Under the pieces are notes generated by a model. The model was not told the DNA's origin. It was given only the letters and a program-made list of their open reading frames with translations, and made no database searches. A stretch of 64,000 nt of DNA, taken from Bacteroidetes bacterium 2013_40CM_41_45 (GTDB lineage: Bacteria; Bacteroidota; Bacteroidia; AKYH767-A; 2013-40CM-41-45). Both the position numbers and the translations under genes were made by a program. Below are positions 42,391 through 50,877 of this stretch, piece by piece. Within the stretch, counting starts at the first letter, position 1; each line of letters opens with the position of its first letter. The stretch is taken from positions 124,001 through 188,000 of the forward strand of contig NGFH01000004.1 of the NCBI GenBank assembly GCA_002215675.1. The letters run 5' to 3'.

Positions 42391-42648
42391 TCAGGTTATG
42401 GTTTTCAATCCATCCAAAACAAGGCCTTCTGAATGCCTTATTTCAAGCGTCTTGTAGGGAGATGTATGCCCTCTCATAATTTCTATTTTACTTTTAGGAA
42501 TGTTCAATGCTTCGGAAAGGAATTCTATCAGCCGTGCGTTTGCCTTTCCTTCGGTAGCAGGAGCATTGATGCTGATGATCCACTGCCCGTTTTTCAGTTC
42601 TGCTTTCTCGCTTCGTTTCCCTGCTTTAACCCGTATATGCAGAATCAT
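42391..42648 (-). CDS. DUF167 (YggU-like) protein
   Basis: An 85-residue cytoplasmic protein of the DUF167/YggU family: MILHIRVKAGKRSEKAELKN, then INAPATEGKANARLIEFLSE and SKIEIMRGHTSPYKTLEI. The element PATEGKAN and the basic region are diagnostic. The function is unknown; a structure of a relative suggests RNA or nucleotide binding. Its ATG overlaps the stop of the DUF1028 gene upstream (ATGA, 42645-42648), so the two are probably translationally coupled although their products look unrelated. Confidence 0.88.
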   Translation of the reverse strand: MILHIRVKAGKRSEKAELKNGQWIISINAPATEGKANARLIEFLSEALNIPKSKIEIMRGHTSPYKTLEIRHSEGLVLDGLKTIT

Positions 42649-43670
42649 TTTTCAAGCACAATAATTTTTTTGGTAACTGATGTTTTATAATCTGCAGAGC
42701 ATATATTAATAGAATAAATTCCTGCAGGAAAATTTCTGACATTAATAGTCATCACATTCAGTGCCGGGCTGAATTTTCTTTCAAACACTTTTCTGCCCGT
42801 CATGTTATAAACTGAAACCAGCTCCATTCCTGTCAATGGATGACGGATAACGGATAATTCTTCTCTGACCGGATTCGGAAATATGCTTACTGAAAAATTA
42901 TTTACCAGCGGATGGTCAGTAACAGCAGTAAAATTACATCCGCCAATATTATTTAACATTGCCTGAAGCGTATCAATAGGCTCTATGTTTCCCGGATAAG
43001 TATTCACGGTTAAATCGAGAATGTATGTTCCGGTGGTATCCTGTGGGCGCGCTACGCGGATAAATGCAGAGTATGAAGAGATTCCGTAATTGGTGCAACG
43101 AGTGTCAGCGCCAACAACTTTTGCACCTTGCAGAGCAGCCATCAGTTTGCAGGCAAGTGTTCCCGTAGTGTTCAGGTATCCTGCCTTCATGGAATCAAGT
43201 ATCTGCTGACCTAACAAGATATTTCCCTGTATGGAATAGCCCGGGCCGGTAATGTGGTTTTTATAATCAAGACAACTCACTCCTGTGAAAGCGGCAGAAC
43301 GTGGGGACCCATTGTTTAAATCCACCACCCCGTATTGCCTGATGGTTGGATCAGCGCCATCATCGTTAGCCGTAACAGAAGCGATAATTTGTTGGGGAGA
43401 TAATCCTGCATCCATTAAACTGCTCGCATAATTTTGGTTTGCAGCAAGCCAGGATGCCTGTGTATGAATAACCCCTACTCCGGGATGAACATCGCTGATG
43501 ATGATAGCGCTGATGGAGGAACTTGTGATGCATGTAGCGCCTGCACTTCCTACTTCACCCGTAACTGAATCCACAGCACAAATGGAAAATGTATCCTGCG
43601 CCGGCAACCTGCCGGATATTAAGATTATTGAAAGTGCAAGAAAAGGTATGCCTGTAATTTTATTTTTCAT
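42645..43670 (-). CDS. Secreted DUF1028 protein with type IX sorting tail
   Basis: An exported protein of 341 residues. After a signal peptide (LALSIILISGRLPAQ) comes the DUF1028 domain (about 25-240) with TFSICAVDSVTGEVGSAGAT, the GVGVIHTQASWLAANQNYAS element and GADTRC near 190. DUF1028 belongs to the Ntn-hydrolase-like group, with no proven substrate. The last 80 residues are a T9SS sorting domain (SIFPNPVREELSV, YNMTGRKVFERK, FPAGIYSINI), so it is expected to reach the cell surface. Within this tail, SVIRHPL is encoded by three GGATNAC-type heptamers (42838-42858). Confidence 0.87.
   Translation of the reverse strand: MKNKITGIPFLALSIILISGRLPAQDTFSICAVDSVTGEVGSAGATCITSSSISAIIISDVHPGVGVIHTQASWLAANQNYASSLMDAGLSPQQIIASVTANDDGADPTIRQYGVVDLNNGSPRSAAFTGVSCLDYKNHITGPGYSIQGNILLGQQILDSMKAGYLNTTGTLACKLMAALQGAKVVGADTRCTNYGISSYSAFIRVARPQDTTGTYILDLTVNTYPGNIEPIDTLQAMLNNIGGCNFTAVTDHPLVNNFSVSIFPNPVREELSVIRHPLTGMELVSVYNMTGRKVFERKFSPALNVMTINVRNFPAGIYSINICSADYKTSVTKKIIVLEK
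42838..42858 (+). repeat. Three-unit GGATRAC heptamer array inside the DUF1028 gene
   Basis: GGATGAC, GGATAAC and GGATAAT follow one another inside the sorting-domain coding region and encode SVIRHP on the minus strand. Twenty-one bases keep the reading frame. Confidence 0.75.
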
Positions 43671-43721
43671 GGGAATATAGATTTATGAGGATATAAAATT
43701 AAGAGAAAAATTATAAATGCT

Positions 43722-44732
43722 TTAAAGCAATACTTCTGTAGCGCCAAAGCCAAACCTGCTTGTGTCCGCATCTTTATATTTCAGGTTCATTGCGTCAAGC
43801 TCATTGCGGATGCGCTTCCTGAGAACACCATTGCCTTTTCCATGAATAAAAATAATGCGGTAATAATGTTTCAACATGGCTGTATCAAGCTCTTTGTGGA
43901 AATGGTTTAGCTGTAATGAAATAATTTCTGCGTTGCTCATGTGCGAATAATCTTCGGTCAGTTCTTCAATATGCAGGTCTACAGTTTTTTCATTCTCGAG
44001 AAGCAGCGGTTCGTTTGTCCTTTTTCTGCTCGGCACTTTTTCTTTTCGAACTTTTTTTTCAACTGGAGAAAAGTGGTCTATCAGCTTGGTAATGTCTTTA
44101 TCGGGAATTTGTATTTCATCTTTTGCAAAGCAGTCAAACGAAAGAATATGTTTCCTGAAAAGCTCCCGTGAATGAAAGAGTTTCTCATCCGTAAAATCTT
44201 CAGGCGATACTAAAAGCTCACGCGTTGCGATTTTGCTTTCAGGGGAATGAACAATGAAATTTAACTTCAGGAATACGGAGGATGATTTTTTTAAAGGAGA
44301 AAAAATTCCTCCAAAAATTTCCTTTCCTGCATTCAGAACACCATAGGAAGATGCTTCAGCATTCGATTGGAATAATGAATAAAGAATAATTTCTTCCGAA
44401 GAATTTACGAGGTATATTTTGTACGGGGTGTTGAGAAGAGAATCAAAATTTTCGGGAACAGCGCATAAAAACAAAGATGCCGTATTACTAAAAAATTGTA
44501 TAAGCGGCTCGGGTTTGTTTTGAATAATACTTTCCGTTGGGGAGTCCGTTTTTTCTTCCGCAGAATAAGCTCCTCCCTCAAACAGCGGAACAATTTCACC
44601 AATGTTTACTGTGTATTTAAAACCGTTTTCGTCATGAATTTCAACAAGCTTGTCGGAAATAATTCTGCTGACTTCACATGCTACGGCTTCATCCATCAGC
44701 CGCACTTTATCTCCAACCCTGAAACGATTCAC
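43722..44732 (-). CDS. DUF2027 protein with C-terminal Smr domain
   Basis: A 336-residue protein. The N-terminal part resembles DUF2027 (VNRFRVGDKVRLMDEAVACE, an SH3-like start), the middle is a beta-rich domain, and the last 85 residues are an Smr domain: TVDLHIEELTEDYSHMSNAE, then YRIIFIHGKGNGVLRKRIRN. The DLH and HGKG motifs of Smr nucleases are intact, so it may cut nicked or branched DNA or RNA. The upstream frame continues 18 codons but would overlap the DUF2279 gene by 50 bases; the GTG at 44730-44732 directly after that stop gives a family-like start. Cytoplasmic. Confidence 0.82.
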   Translation of the reverse strand: MNRFRVGDKVRLMDEAVACEVSRIISDKLVEIHDENGFKYTVNIGEIVPLFEGGAYSAEEKTDSPTESIIQNKPEPLIQFFSNTASLFLCAVPENFDSLLNTPYKIYLVNSSEEIILYSLFQSNAEASSYGVLNAGKEIFGGIFSPLKKSSSVFLKLNFIVHSPESKIATRELLVSPEDFTDEKLFHSRELFRKHILSFDCFAKDEIQIPDKDITKLIDHFSPVEKKVRKEKVPSRKRTNEPLLLENEKTVDLHIEELTEDYSHMSNAEIISLQLNHFHKELDTAMLKHYYRIIFIHGKGNGVLRKRIRNELDAMNLKYKDADTSRFGFGATEVLL

Positions 44733-44736
44733 AGCA

Positions 44737-45657
44737 CTAAAAATATAAAAAATAAAAATGTGTTTTGCCTCCTTCATTAAATTCAACGGTAGGAGCGGGA
44801 ATTTTTATAAACCCGAAAACTTTAAAAAAGCCATTGAGCAATGGAAGTGATGTTTTGATTTTTGTTACATCAACATCAAGCGATGTATAGTATTGCCTGT
44901 ATCTTCTGAATTCTGGAACAGGATTTCCGTTAACAACAGTGGGATTGCTGCTGCCTCCCGTCATCCCTTCGGCTCCGTAACCAAAAGCAATATTAAGCCA
45001 TGAAGGAAAAATATTTTTTTGCCTGGCAAATGAGGCAAGGTTTATACTGAGCCAATACGTCTGCCCGTTATAGTCCTTCAATGCTGTTGCCGGAAACTGT
45101 TCTCCGAGCAATGACGGGCGGTACTTTCTGTATTCCGAATTATGAAAGGAATATTTCAGAATGATTCTTTGCTCTTGCCATCCCAATTGCTGACTAAGAA
45201 GAATAGCAGTTCCGGTAAGATTTGTTGCGACATCGGCAACAGAAAATCCCCACTGAGGAGAGAATCCATCGAACGTTTCTATAGTTAGCTGATAGATAAA
45301 GCCGATGGCCGCTCCTCGCCAAGATGCTTTTTTATTTTCCATTCCCGCCCAGCGGTATGCACCAATGCAAACTTTGCCGATATAATAAGCTGTAACCATA
45401 TGTCCCGCCTTATCCATCTGTAACCATTCATCAGCATCATTAAAGAAATGAAATGATTCTAACGGATAATCTTTGTACCATAACTGGTACAACCCGAACA
45501 TCGTTGTGGGATAAAGTGTTACAGCTACAGTGTTAACAAGGCGCACCCGCTTCGGGGTTAAGGAGGTTGCATTTTCAAAAAAATTCAGCGAATCTTTTTG
45601 AGCAAGACAAAAATTAAAGCAACAAAAAAAAACTGCAATGCATACTATTCTTTGCAT
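44737..45657 (-). CDS. DUF2279 exported protein
   Basis: A 306-residue protein with a signal peptide (MQRIVCIAVFFCCFNFCLAQ). It matches DUF2279, a Bacteroidetes family of unknown function: FFNDADEWLQMDKAGHMVTA, then IGFIYQLTIETFDGFSPQWG and FSVADVATNLTGTAILLSQ. The mix of short hydrophobic stretches and aromatic-rich strands suggests an outer-membrane or periplasmic protein, perhaps a VanZ-like fold; this is an inference. It lies 9 bp after the phosphohexomutase gene and overlaps or abuts DUF2027-Smr, so it is probably in the same operon. Confidence 0.85.
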   Translation of the reverse strand: MQRIVCIAVFFCCFNFCLAQKDSLNFFENATSLTPKRVRLVNTVAVTLYPTTMFGLYQLWYKDYPLESFHFFNDADEWLQMDKAGHMVTAYYIGKVCIGAYRWAGMENKKASWRGAAIGFIYQLTIETFDGFSPQWGFSVADVATNLTGTAILLSQQLGWQEQRIILKYSFHNSEYRKYRPSLLGEQFPATALKDYNGQTYWLSINLASFARQKNIFPSWLNIAFGYGAEGMTGGSSNPTVVNGNPVPEFRRYRQYYTSLDVDVTKIKTSLPLLNGFFKVFGFIKIPAPTVEFNEGGKTHFYFLYF

Positions 45658-45666
45658 GCACTTACG

Positions 45667-47073
45667 TCAGTTAAGAAAAGTTTTTTTTGCGGCTTCCAGG
45701 ATAGCGAGGGCGCCATCGCGGGTGGATGATTCGGCATACGTTCTCAACACCGGCTCCGTGCCCGAAGCGCGGATAAGCAGCCACTGTTCATTGTCGAAAA
45801 AATATTTGTATCCGTCCATGTCTTCAATTTTGCGGACAGAAAAATTTCCGAACGATTTGTAAACGTTGTTTGCGCAGTTGGCAATAATTTGCTGCTTGAT
45901 GTTTTCTTCTATGTACAAATCATTTCTTTCAAATGCGAATTCACCGGTGATGGAATATACTTCGTTAATAAGTTCATGCAGAGATTTTCCGCTCTTTGCC
46001 ATAAACTCCCAAATCACAAGGCCTATCCAGATCCCGTCACGTTCAGGGATGTGACCTTTAATGGCAATGCCTCCTGATTCCTCTCCGCCCAATAGAACAT
46101 CTTCTTTGTCCATTATTTCGCTTATGTATTTGAAACCGATTTTTACCGTTTCAAGAGGCAAGCCATAGTGTTTGCACAGCTTTGCCACGCGCGGTGTTGT
46201 GGAAAAGGCACAGCACACTTTTCCTTTCATGTTTTTATATTTCACCAGGTAGTGAATCAGCAGCAGGATGATGTGATGGGAGTCGATAAAATTTCCCTTA
46301 TTGTCGAATAGGCCCAGGCGGTCGGCATCTCCATCTGTGGCGAGCCCGCAATCAATTTTTCCATCCTCTTTAATCATGGAAGAAAATTCAGTAAGATTTT
46401 TCAGAATGGGTTCGGGTGCTGTTCCATTAAAGCCGGGATTGTTTTCAGAATGAAGAAAAGATATGCCGGGCAGTAATTTTTTCATCACATTTTGCCCCGC
46501 GCCATACATGGCATCGTATGCAAAGTGAAGCTTGGAATTGCGGATTAAATTCAAATCGAAATTTTTTTCTGCCTGCTGCAGGTACATTTTCTCAAGGTCA
46601 ACGTATTCAAGAAGTTTTTTATTCTCAAATTCCTCTAAAGAAAAACTTTCAGCGCGTGCAGAAGCAACGGCAGGAATAAGCTCTTCTATTTCGCTTACAA
46701 GTTTTGGAAAGAGCGGACCCCCATGCGGGCCCTTCAGCTTGAAGCCGTTGTAAGACGGAGGATTATGACTTGCCGTTATTACGATTCCCAAATCACATTT
46801 GAGAAAAAGTGTTCCCATAGAAAGCATGGGCGTAGAAACAAATCCTTTTGAAAGCAAAACTTTTATTCCTTTCGAGCATAACACTTGCGCCACCGTTTGA
46901 GCAAACATTTCTCCTCCAAAACGGGTATCGTACCCGATAATGGCAACAGGTGCAGATTTTTTTTTGAACAGCCATGCAGCCACGCCTTCGGCAACACGTG
47001 ACACATTCTCCACCGTGAATTCGCGACCTATGATGGCTCTCCACCCGTCTGTTCCAAATTTTATTTCATACAT
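45667..47073 (-). CDS. Phosphoglucomutase / phosphomannomutase family protein
   Basis: An alpha-D-phosphohexomutase of 468 residues that moves phosphate between C1 and C6 of a hexose. The active-site phosphoserine is in GIVITASHNPPSYNGFKLKG, the metal-binding loop is LATDGDADRLGLFD, the sugar-recognition loop is VLLGGEESGGIAIKGH and the phosphate-binding loop is LIRASGTEPVLRTYAESS. All four domains are present. Substrate preference (glucose or mannose) cannot be told safely; the Bacteroidetes form with GGEESGG is often glucose/mannose dual. The gene lies between an unknown exported protein and DUF2279 in one minus-strand run. Confidence 0.92.
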   Translation of the reverse strand: MYEIKFGTDGWRAIIGREFTVENVSRVAEGVAAWLFKKKSAPVAIIGYDTRFGGEMFAQTVAQVLCSKGIKVLLSKGFVSTPMLSMGTLFLKCDLGIVITASHNPPSYNGFKLKGPHGGPLFPKLVSEIEELIPAVASARAESFSLEEFENKKLLEYVDLEKMYLQQAEKNFDLNLIRNSKLHFAYDAMYGAGQNVMKKLLPGISFLHSENNPGFNGTAPEPILKNLTEFSSMIKEDGKIDCGLATDGDADRLGLFDNKGNFIDSHHIILLLIHYLVKYKNMKGKVCCAFSTTPRVAKLCKHYGLPLETVKIGFKYISEIMDKEDVLLGGEESGGIAIKGHIPERDGIWIGLVIWEFMAKSGKSLHELINEVYSITGEFAFERNDLYIEENIKQQIIANCANNVYKSFGNFSVRKIEDMDGYKYFFDNEQWLLIRASGTEPVLRTYAESSTRDGALAILEAAKKTFLN

Positions 47074-47085
47074 CTTTAAAAACTC

Positions 47086-48198
47086 TTAATCATATTTTAC
47101 AAATTCTGTAAGTGCATTCCATTTATATTTTTTCAAAGCCGAGTAGTATGAGTTAGCATATGGGTAAGGAATCTCGTTACCATTGATGTTCAAAATACGG
47201 AATGAAAATTCTTTTTCCTTCAGTATGTCGTAAGCAGACTTAAAATCTATAATGATTCCGAGGTCGATAAATTCTCTCAGGGAAAGTTCTTTCATGGGTT
47301 TCCTGTTGATATAAAATATTACGCTCTCCGGCTCTTCAGCAATGATTCCGTTTTCTTTTTTCCACGTTTCGTTTACAATTACCGAAGTAACATCAATGGT
47401 TCTTTTCTTCTTAAGCTCGGCAGCGTAATCACCGGCAATGGAATAGAGGGTTTCCTTTTTATCTATAAAAAAATCTTCCATGATGTCGAGCATCGTTGCC
47501 GTTTTCTTAGCGCCGGCAGCATTAAACATTGAATCATTCCTGCTTATGGAATACCTTATCTTCTTGATTTCTTTCAACGGGGGACATTCAATAAATTTCA
47601 TCAGCGGCTTCAGCTTGCGGCTTTTAAGTTCAAGAGCTTGCGAGGTTTCAGTAATTTTTTCTCCGCCATACTGCACAATATTAAAGTAGTATAGTTTGCA
47701 ACGTAACACCCTTGCAATGGTGAGCGGCTCGTTTCCGTTCGTGTTAAGTTTTACAGAGGTGCCCAGCGCAATATCAGGCAGTTCCTTTGCATCCACGTAA
47801 CCAAACGAAACGGTTTGACCTGCTTTGTCCTGGGTTGAGAAATAAAATCCGAGCAGCTCGGAAGAAGAAAGTTTCTTTTCCATAGTCCACGATTCATAAA
47901 TAAAAAGATGGGCGCAACCCGCAAACGTTACTCCCGATGACTTCTCTATTTTCTGCAACGATGCAGGCAATATCTGCAGCTCTTTTTTCTGCGAGTCCCA
48001 CAAGCGTGTAGTTCCATTTATGATATTTGAATAAACAACCGAGGAAATATCGTTGACAATATTATAACCCAGTGTATCGCTCTGCGATGCATTGCCTGCA
48101 TATAGCATTACTAAAGCTTTTTCGGCACGAGTGCAATACGAAATATGCAGTAGACAAAACGCGAGGGCTAGAGATTTATAAGACATATTCTTAAACAT
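47086..48198 (-). CDS. Exported protein of unknown function
   Basis: A 370-residue protein with a short signal-like start (YKSLALAFCLLHISYCTRAE). I do not recognise a family. It has mostly soluble mixed alpha/beta character, no repeats, no enzyme motif and no sorting tail. Two clusters stand out: DTLGYNIVNDISSVVYSNII near residue 42, and a C-terminal half rich in Lys/Glu with MKELSLREFIDLGIIIDFKS. It may act in the periplasm. It is 12 bp upstream of the phosphohexomutase gene and 52 bp after the cytochrome gene. Confidence 0.65.
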   Translation of the reverse strand: MFKNMSYKSLALAFCLLHISYCTRAEKALVMLYAGNASQSDTLGYNIVNDISSVVYSNIINGTTRLWDSQKKELQILPASLQKIEKSSGVTFAGCAHLFIYESWTMEKKLSSSELLGFYFSTQDKAGQTVSFGYVDAKELPDIALGTSVKLNTNGNEPLTIARVLRCKLYYFNIVQYGGEKITETSQALELKSRKLKPLMKFIECPPLKEIKKIRYSISRNDSMFNAAGAKKTATMLDIMEDFFIDKKETLYSIAGDYAAELKKKRTIDVTSVIVNETWKKENGIIAEEPESVIFYINRKPMKELSLREFIDLGIIIDFKSAYDILKEKEFSFRILNINGNEIPYPYANSYYSALKKYKWNALTEFVKYD

Positions 48199-48250
48199 TG
48201 TGAGCGAAAATAATACCTATTTTATGATGCAAAGCGAAGCGATAGAGTTT

Positions 48251-50284
48251 TCAATTCACATTATTCAATGCATCAATTTGTTTCAATACATGCTTTGCCT
48301 GTACGTTGCTCGGCACTTTTTTCAGCAGAGATTCAAGAATTTGTTTTGCTCTCCTGAAATCTTTCCGGTAAATATATAAACCGGCCATGTTAAGCAGCGC
48401 CTGCTCATTGTCAGGGTCAAGTGCAAGTGCATCCCGGTAAAAACGTTCCGCCTTTCCTGCATTACCTTCTACGGACAAATAATAATAACCCAGGTTAGTA
48501 AGTGACGGAACATATTTGGGGTTTTCGTTATAGATGAATGAAAAGTTTTCTGCCGCTTCTTTTTCTTTACCCGTGCTCATTTGCAATGCGCCAAGCTTAT
48601 TTCTGAATTCTGAATTATATGGCTCAAGTATTACAGCTTTAGAGAAATAGATAAATGCATCGTTATTATCATTCAACGCAAGAAACGATTCGCCTATCCG
48701 GTATGCGGTCCAAGCAGCATCATTATTGTATTTAACTTTTTTAAATACTGCATCAGTGTTTCCATATTGGCGCACATAATCAACAACTTTTTTATAATCG
48801 CTTCTTAAAAACGCCCACCGCACCAGCAATGGAAAATTCTTTTTCACATTTTCTTCCGAGTCATCCGGCAGGTATTTTTTTGCCGAGTCAAGCGCCAGCG
48901 GATTGGGAGTAAACTTTTCATATAACGAAAGATAACCTTCTGCAACGGCTTCCTGAGGAGGCGAGGGATTATTAATACAAGCAATGCCGATAAACTCCCG
49001 GATGTCATTCACCGTTTCTTCCTTCATCGGCTTACGGATAAAATGGTCTGTGGTAATTACGTGGGGAATATCAGTGGTTTTATTTTGAGGCATGTGGCAG
49101 AAGACGCAATTATCCTGCACCTTATTCCTGACTTCTATCTTCTCGGTGCAAGACCTCATCCCTAGCCCTTCTCCTGGAGGAGAAGGGGACGCGGCATCAC
49201 CGTGACAATTTTTGCATACATTATTAAAGACATTTATGTCAGTCACCCTCACGCTCACATGCGGGTTGTGACAGGTGATGCAGGTGAATGATGCCTGCGA
49301 TGAAAACAAATTTCCGGGATTATTCTCATTGTGTTTTGCATTTGTGACGAGAAAGCACCGGCTCATTTTCAACCTCTCGGCATGAGACGCCATAATGTGC
49401 TCTTTATTTTCTCCTGAAAAGCGGGGCATAAACACATTCATCACTTCAGAAAGTTTCATGCCGGGATGGAAATCAAAAAATGATTTCCCCTGTTTCAGTA
49501 CGGCATTTCCCTGGATATGGCATCGCTGGCAAACATCAAGCTGCAAATCCACGGGAAGCTTGGCGGGATTCACGATGCTGTAATCAATTTCCTTAGTCAC
49601 GTCAACCACCTTGCCTGCCATTTTATCTTTCACATGCTGCTCTCCCGGCCCATGACAACGCTCGCAGTCAATACCATTTGGCACCTGCGTGTATTTATTT
49701 TCAGAGCCGTCAACCATTTGGGGATAAGCGTTGTGGCATGAAATGCATTCCAGCTCAATCTTTCTGCTGAAGCGGCTGTTATTTCCGTTTTCAAAACCGG
49801 GAGGTAAATCCCATTTTGCCCGCTGGGTGTAAAACGTAACGGGCGCCTGGTGCAGGTAACCATTTACATTCATGATGTGCGAATTGGTATGCTGCCCTGA
49901 ACCAACGATGTAATTAATTTGTTCTGTTCTTGAATGAACGGTGTCTTTTCCATCTAAGCGGTATTCACGAACAAAAAGAGAATCATTCCTGAAGTAAGGG
50001 TGATAATAAAAATCCTTGTACCGGTCATAAATAATTTCCTTGTTCCCGAAACGTGCCGAACTTTTTTCCTGAGATGCTTTATCAAAAGACAGCCCCATGC
50101 CTGTATGCATAAATGTTTCAAACTTATCCTGGTGGCATTGCCGGCACATCTGCATGCCCACATACTTCACCGTGTCATTCAGCGAGGCATATGAGGGAGA
50201 AGAAATATTTTTTTTGTTGTTGCAGTTGGTAATAGCGGCAGCAATAAAGATGAGAATAGCTGCTGAAAAAAATATTCTCTTCAA
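48251..50284 (-). CDS. Seven-haem c-type cytochrome lipoprotein with TPR tail
   Basis: An exported redox protein of 678 residues, read from a TTG at 50282-50284 just after the GNAT stop. The start LKRIFFSAAILIFIAAAITN and a following Cys form a lipoprotein signal. Seven CxxCH haem sites follow: CRQCH, CISCH, CERCH, CQRCH, CITCH, CKNCH and CVFCH. Extra His residues (HVITTDHF) can serve as distal ligands. The C-terminal third (about 480-678) has TPR repeats (YVPSLTNLGYYYLSVEGNAG, ALDPDNEQALLNMAGLYIY). Residues 366-378 (SPSPPGEGLGMRS), between the sixth and seventh haem, come from a palindromic element. Electron partner and substrate are unknown; relatives of this layout are uncharacterised. Confidence 0.82.
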   Translation of the reverse strand: MKRIFFSAAILIFIAAAITNCNNKKNISSPSYASLNDTVKYVGMQMCRQCHQDKFETFMHTGMGLSFDKASQEKSSARFGNKEIIYDRYKDFYYHPYFRNDSLFVREYRLDGKDTVHSRTEQINYIVGSGQHTNSHIMNVNGYLHQAPVTFYTQRAKWDLPPGFENGNNSRFSRKIELECISCHNAYPQMVDGSENKYTQVPNGIDCERCHGPGEQHVKDKMAGKVVDVTKEIDYSIVNPAKLPVDLQLDVCQRCHIQGNAVLKQGKSFFDFHPGMKLSEVMNVFMPRFSGENKEHIMASHAERLKMSRCFLVTNAKHNENNPGNLFSSQASFTCITCHNPHVSVRVTDINVFNNVCKNCHGDAASPSPPGEGLGMRSCTEKIEVRNKVQDNCVFCHMPQNKTTDIPHVITTDHFIRKPMKEETVNDIREFIGIACINNPSPPQEAVAEGYLSLYEKFTPNPLALDSAKKYLPDDSEENVKKNFPLLVRWAFLRSDYKKVVDYVRQYGNTDAVFKKVKYNNDAAWTAYRIGESFLALNDNNDAFIYFSKAVILEPYNSEFRNKLGALQMSTGKEKEAAENFSFIYNENPKYVPSLTNLGYYYLSVEGNAGKAERFYRDALALDPDNEQALLNMAGLYIYRKDFRRAKQILESLLKKVPSNVQAKHVLKQIDALNNVN
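49154..49188. repeat. Palindromic element inside the cytochrome gene (copy 2)
   Basis: CCCTTCTCC (49166-49174) pairs perfectly with GGAGAAGGG (49179-49187) around a 4-base loop, preceded by CCTCATCCCTAG. It is the counterpart of 17574-17608, inserted in the same frame and giving the same GEGLG-x-R peptide. One stem pair has changed from C-G to T-A on both sides. Confidence 0.85.
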
Positions 50285-50294
50285 AGTGAAAAAA

Positions 50295-50819
50295 TTATTT
50301 GCGGATAAACTGCAGGAAATATTCGTCCACGAACTGGCCTTTGTTGTGATTCCAGTCCTTGCGCGTGCCTGTAGTTTCAAAATTCAGTTTGCGGAATAAT
50401 GAAAGGCTATCCTGGTTGTCGGCAATCACAGAGCAATACACCTGGTGCAAGTCAAGAGTCGTAAAGCAATATTCAATTACAATTTCAACTGCCTCTGCAG
50501 CATATCCTTTTCTTCTTTCGCCCTCATCGCCAATCAGGATGCCGATGCCAGCTCTTTTATTTTTCGGGTCAAAGTCAAACAGGTCAATGCAGCCGATGCT
50601 TTTTGTACTTCCGGACAAATCAATCATCAGCCGGAGTTCTTTCGAAGAATAGATGTCGTGATGAGAAACGGTGAGATACTGTTCAATAACAAACCGTGAA
50701 AACGGAGCAAGTGTTCCACTCACAGGCCATACTTCAGGATTATTTTCCCATTTGTAAAGAAGCTCAAGGTCTTTAGGCTCAAGCGCACGCAGTTGTAATT
50801 TTTTTCCCTGAAGAAGCAT
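50295..50819 (-). CDS. GNAT-family N-acetyltransferase
   Basis: A 174-residue acetyltransferase of the RimJ/RimL-like GNAT group: KKLQLRALEPKDLELLYKWE at the start, the acetyl-CoA loop GIGILIGDEGERRKGYAAEA, and VYCSVIADNQDSLSLFRKLN near the end. The substrate may be a protein N-terminus, an amine or spermidine-like compound; the family does not decide. Cytoplasmic. It starts the minus-strand run that includes the cytochrome, with 10 bp between. A minus-7 box lies 26 bases upstream. Confidence 0.88.
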   Translation of the reverse strand: MLLQGKKLQLRALEPKDLELLYKWENNPEVWPVSGTLAPFSRFVIEQYLTVSHHDIYSSKELRLMIDLSGSTKSIGCIDLFDFDPKNKRAGIGILIGDEGERRKGYAAEAVEIVIEYCFTTLDLHQVYCSVIADNQDSLSLFRKLNFETTGTRKDWNHNKGQFVDEYFLQFIRK

Positions 50820-50844
50820 GATAAAAAATTGAGTGAATCTTTTG

Positions 50845-50852
50845 CAAATTTA
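50845..50852 (-). promoter_or_regulatory. Candidate minus-7 box for the GNAT-cytochrome run
   Basis: The minus strand reads TAAATTTG, a full match to TAnnTTTG, between dapF and the GNAT gene. The leader would be about 20 bases. Confidence 0.5.
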
Positions 50853-50877
50853 CGAATGAATTATTTGGAGCTTGAAA

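Noticed and set aside
50285-50380. Cytochrome start at the ATG at 50380
   Set aside because: It would overlap the GNAT gene by 86 bases and bury the lipoprotein signal 40 residues from the N-terminus; the TTG at 50284 places the signal at the start.
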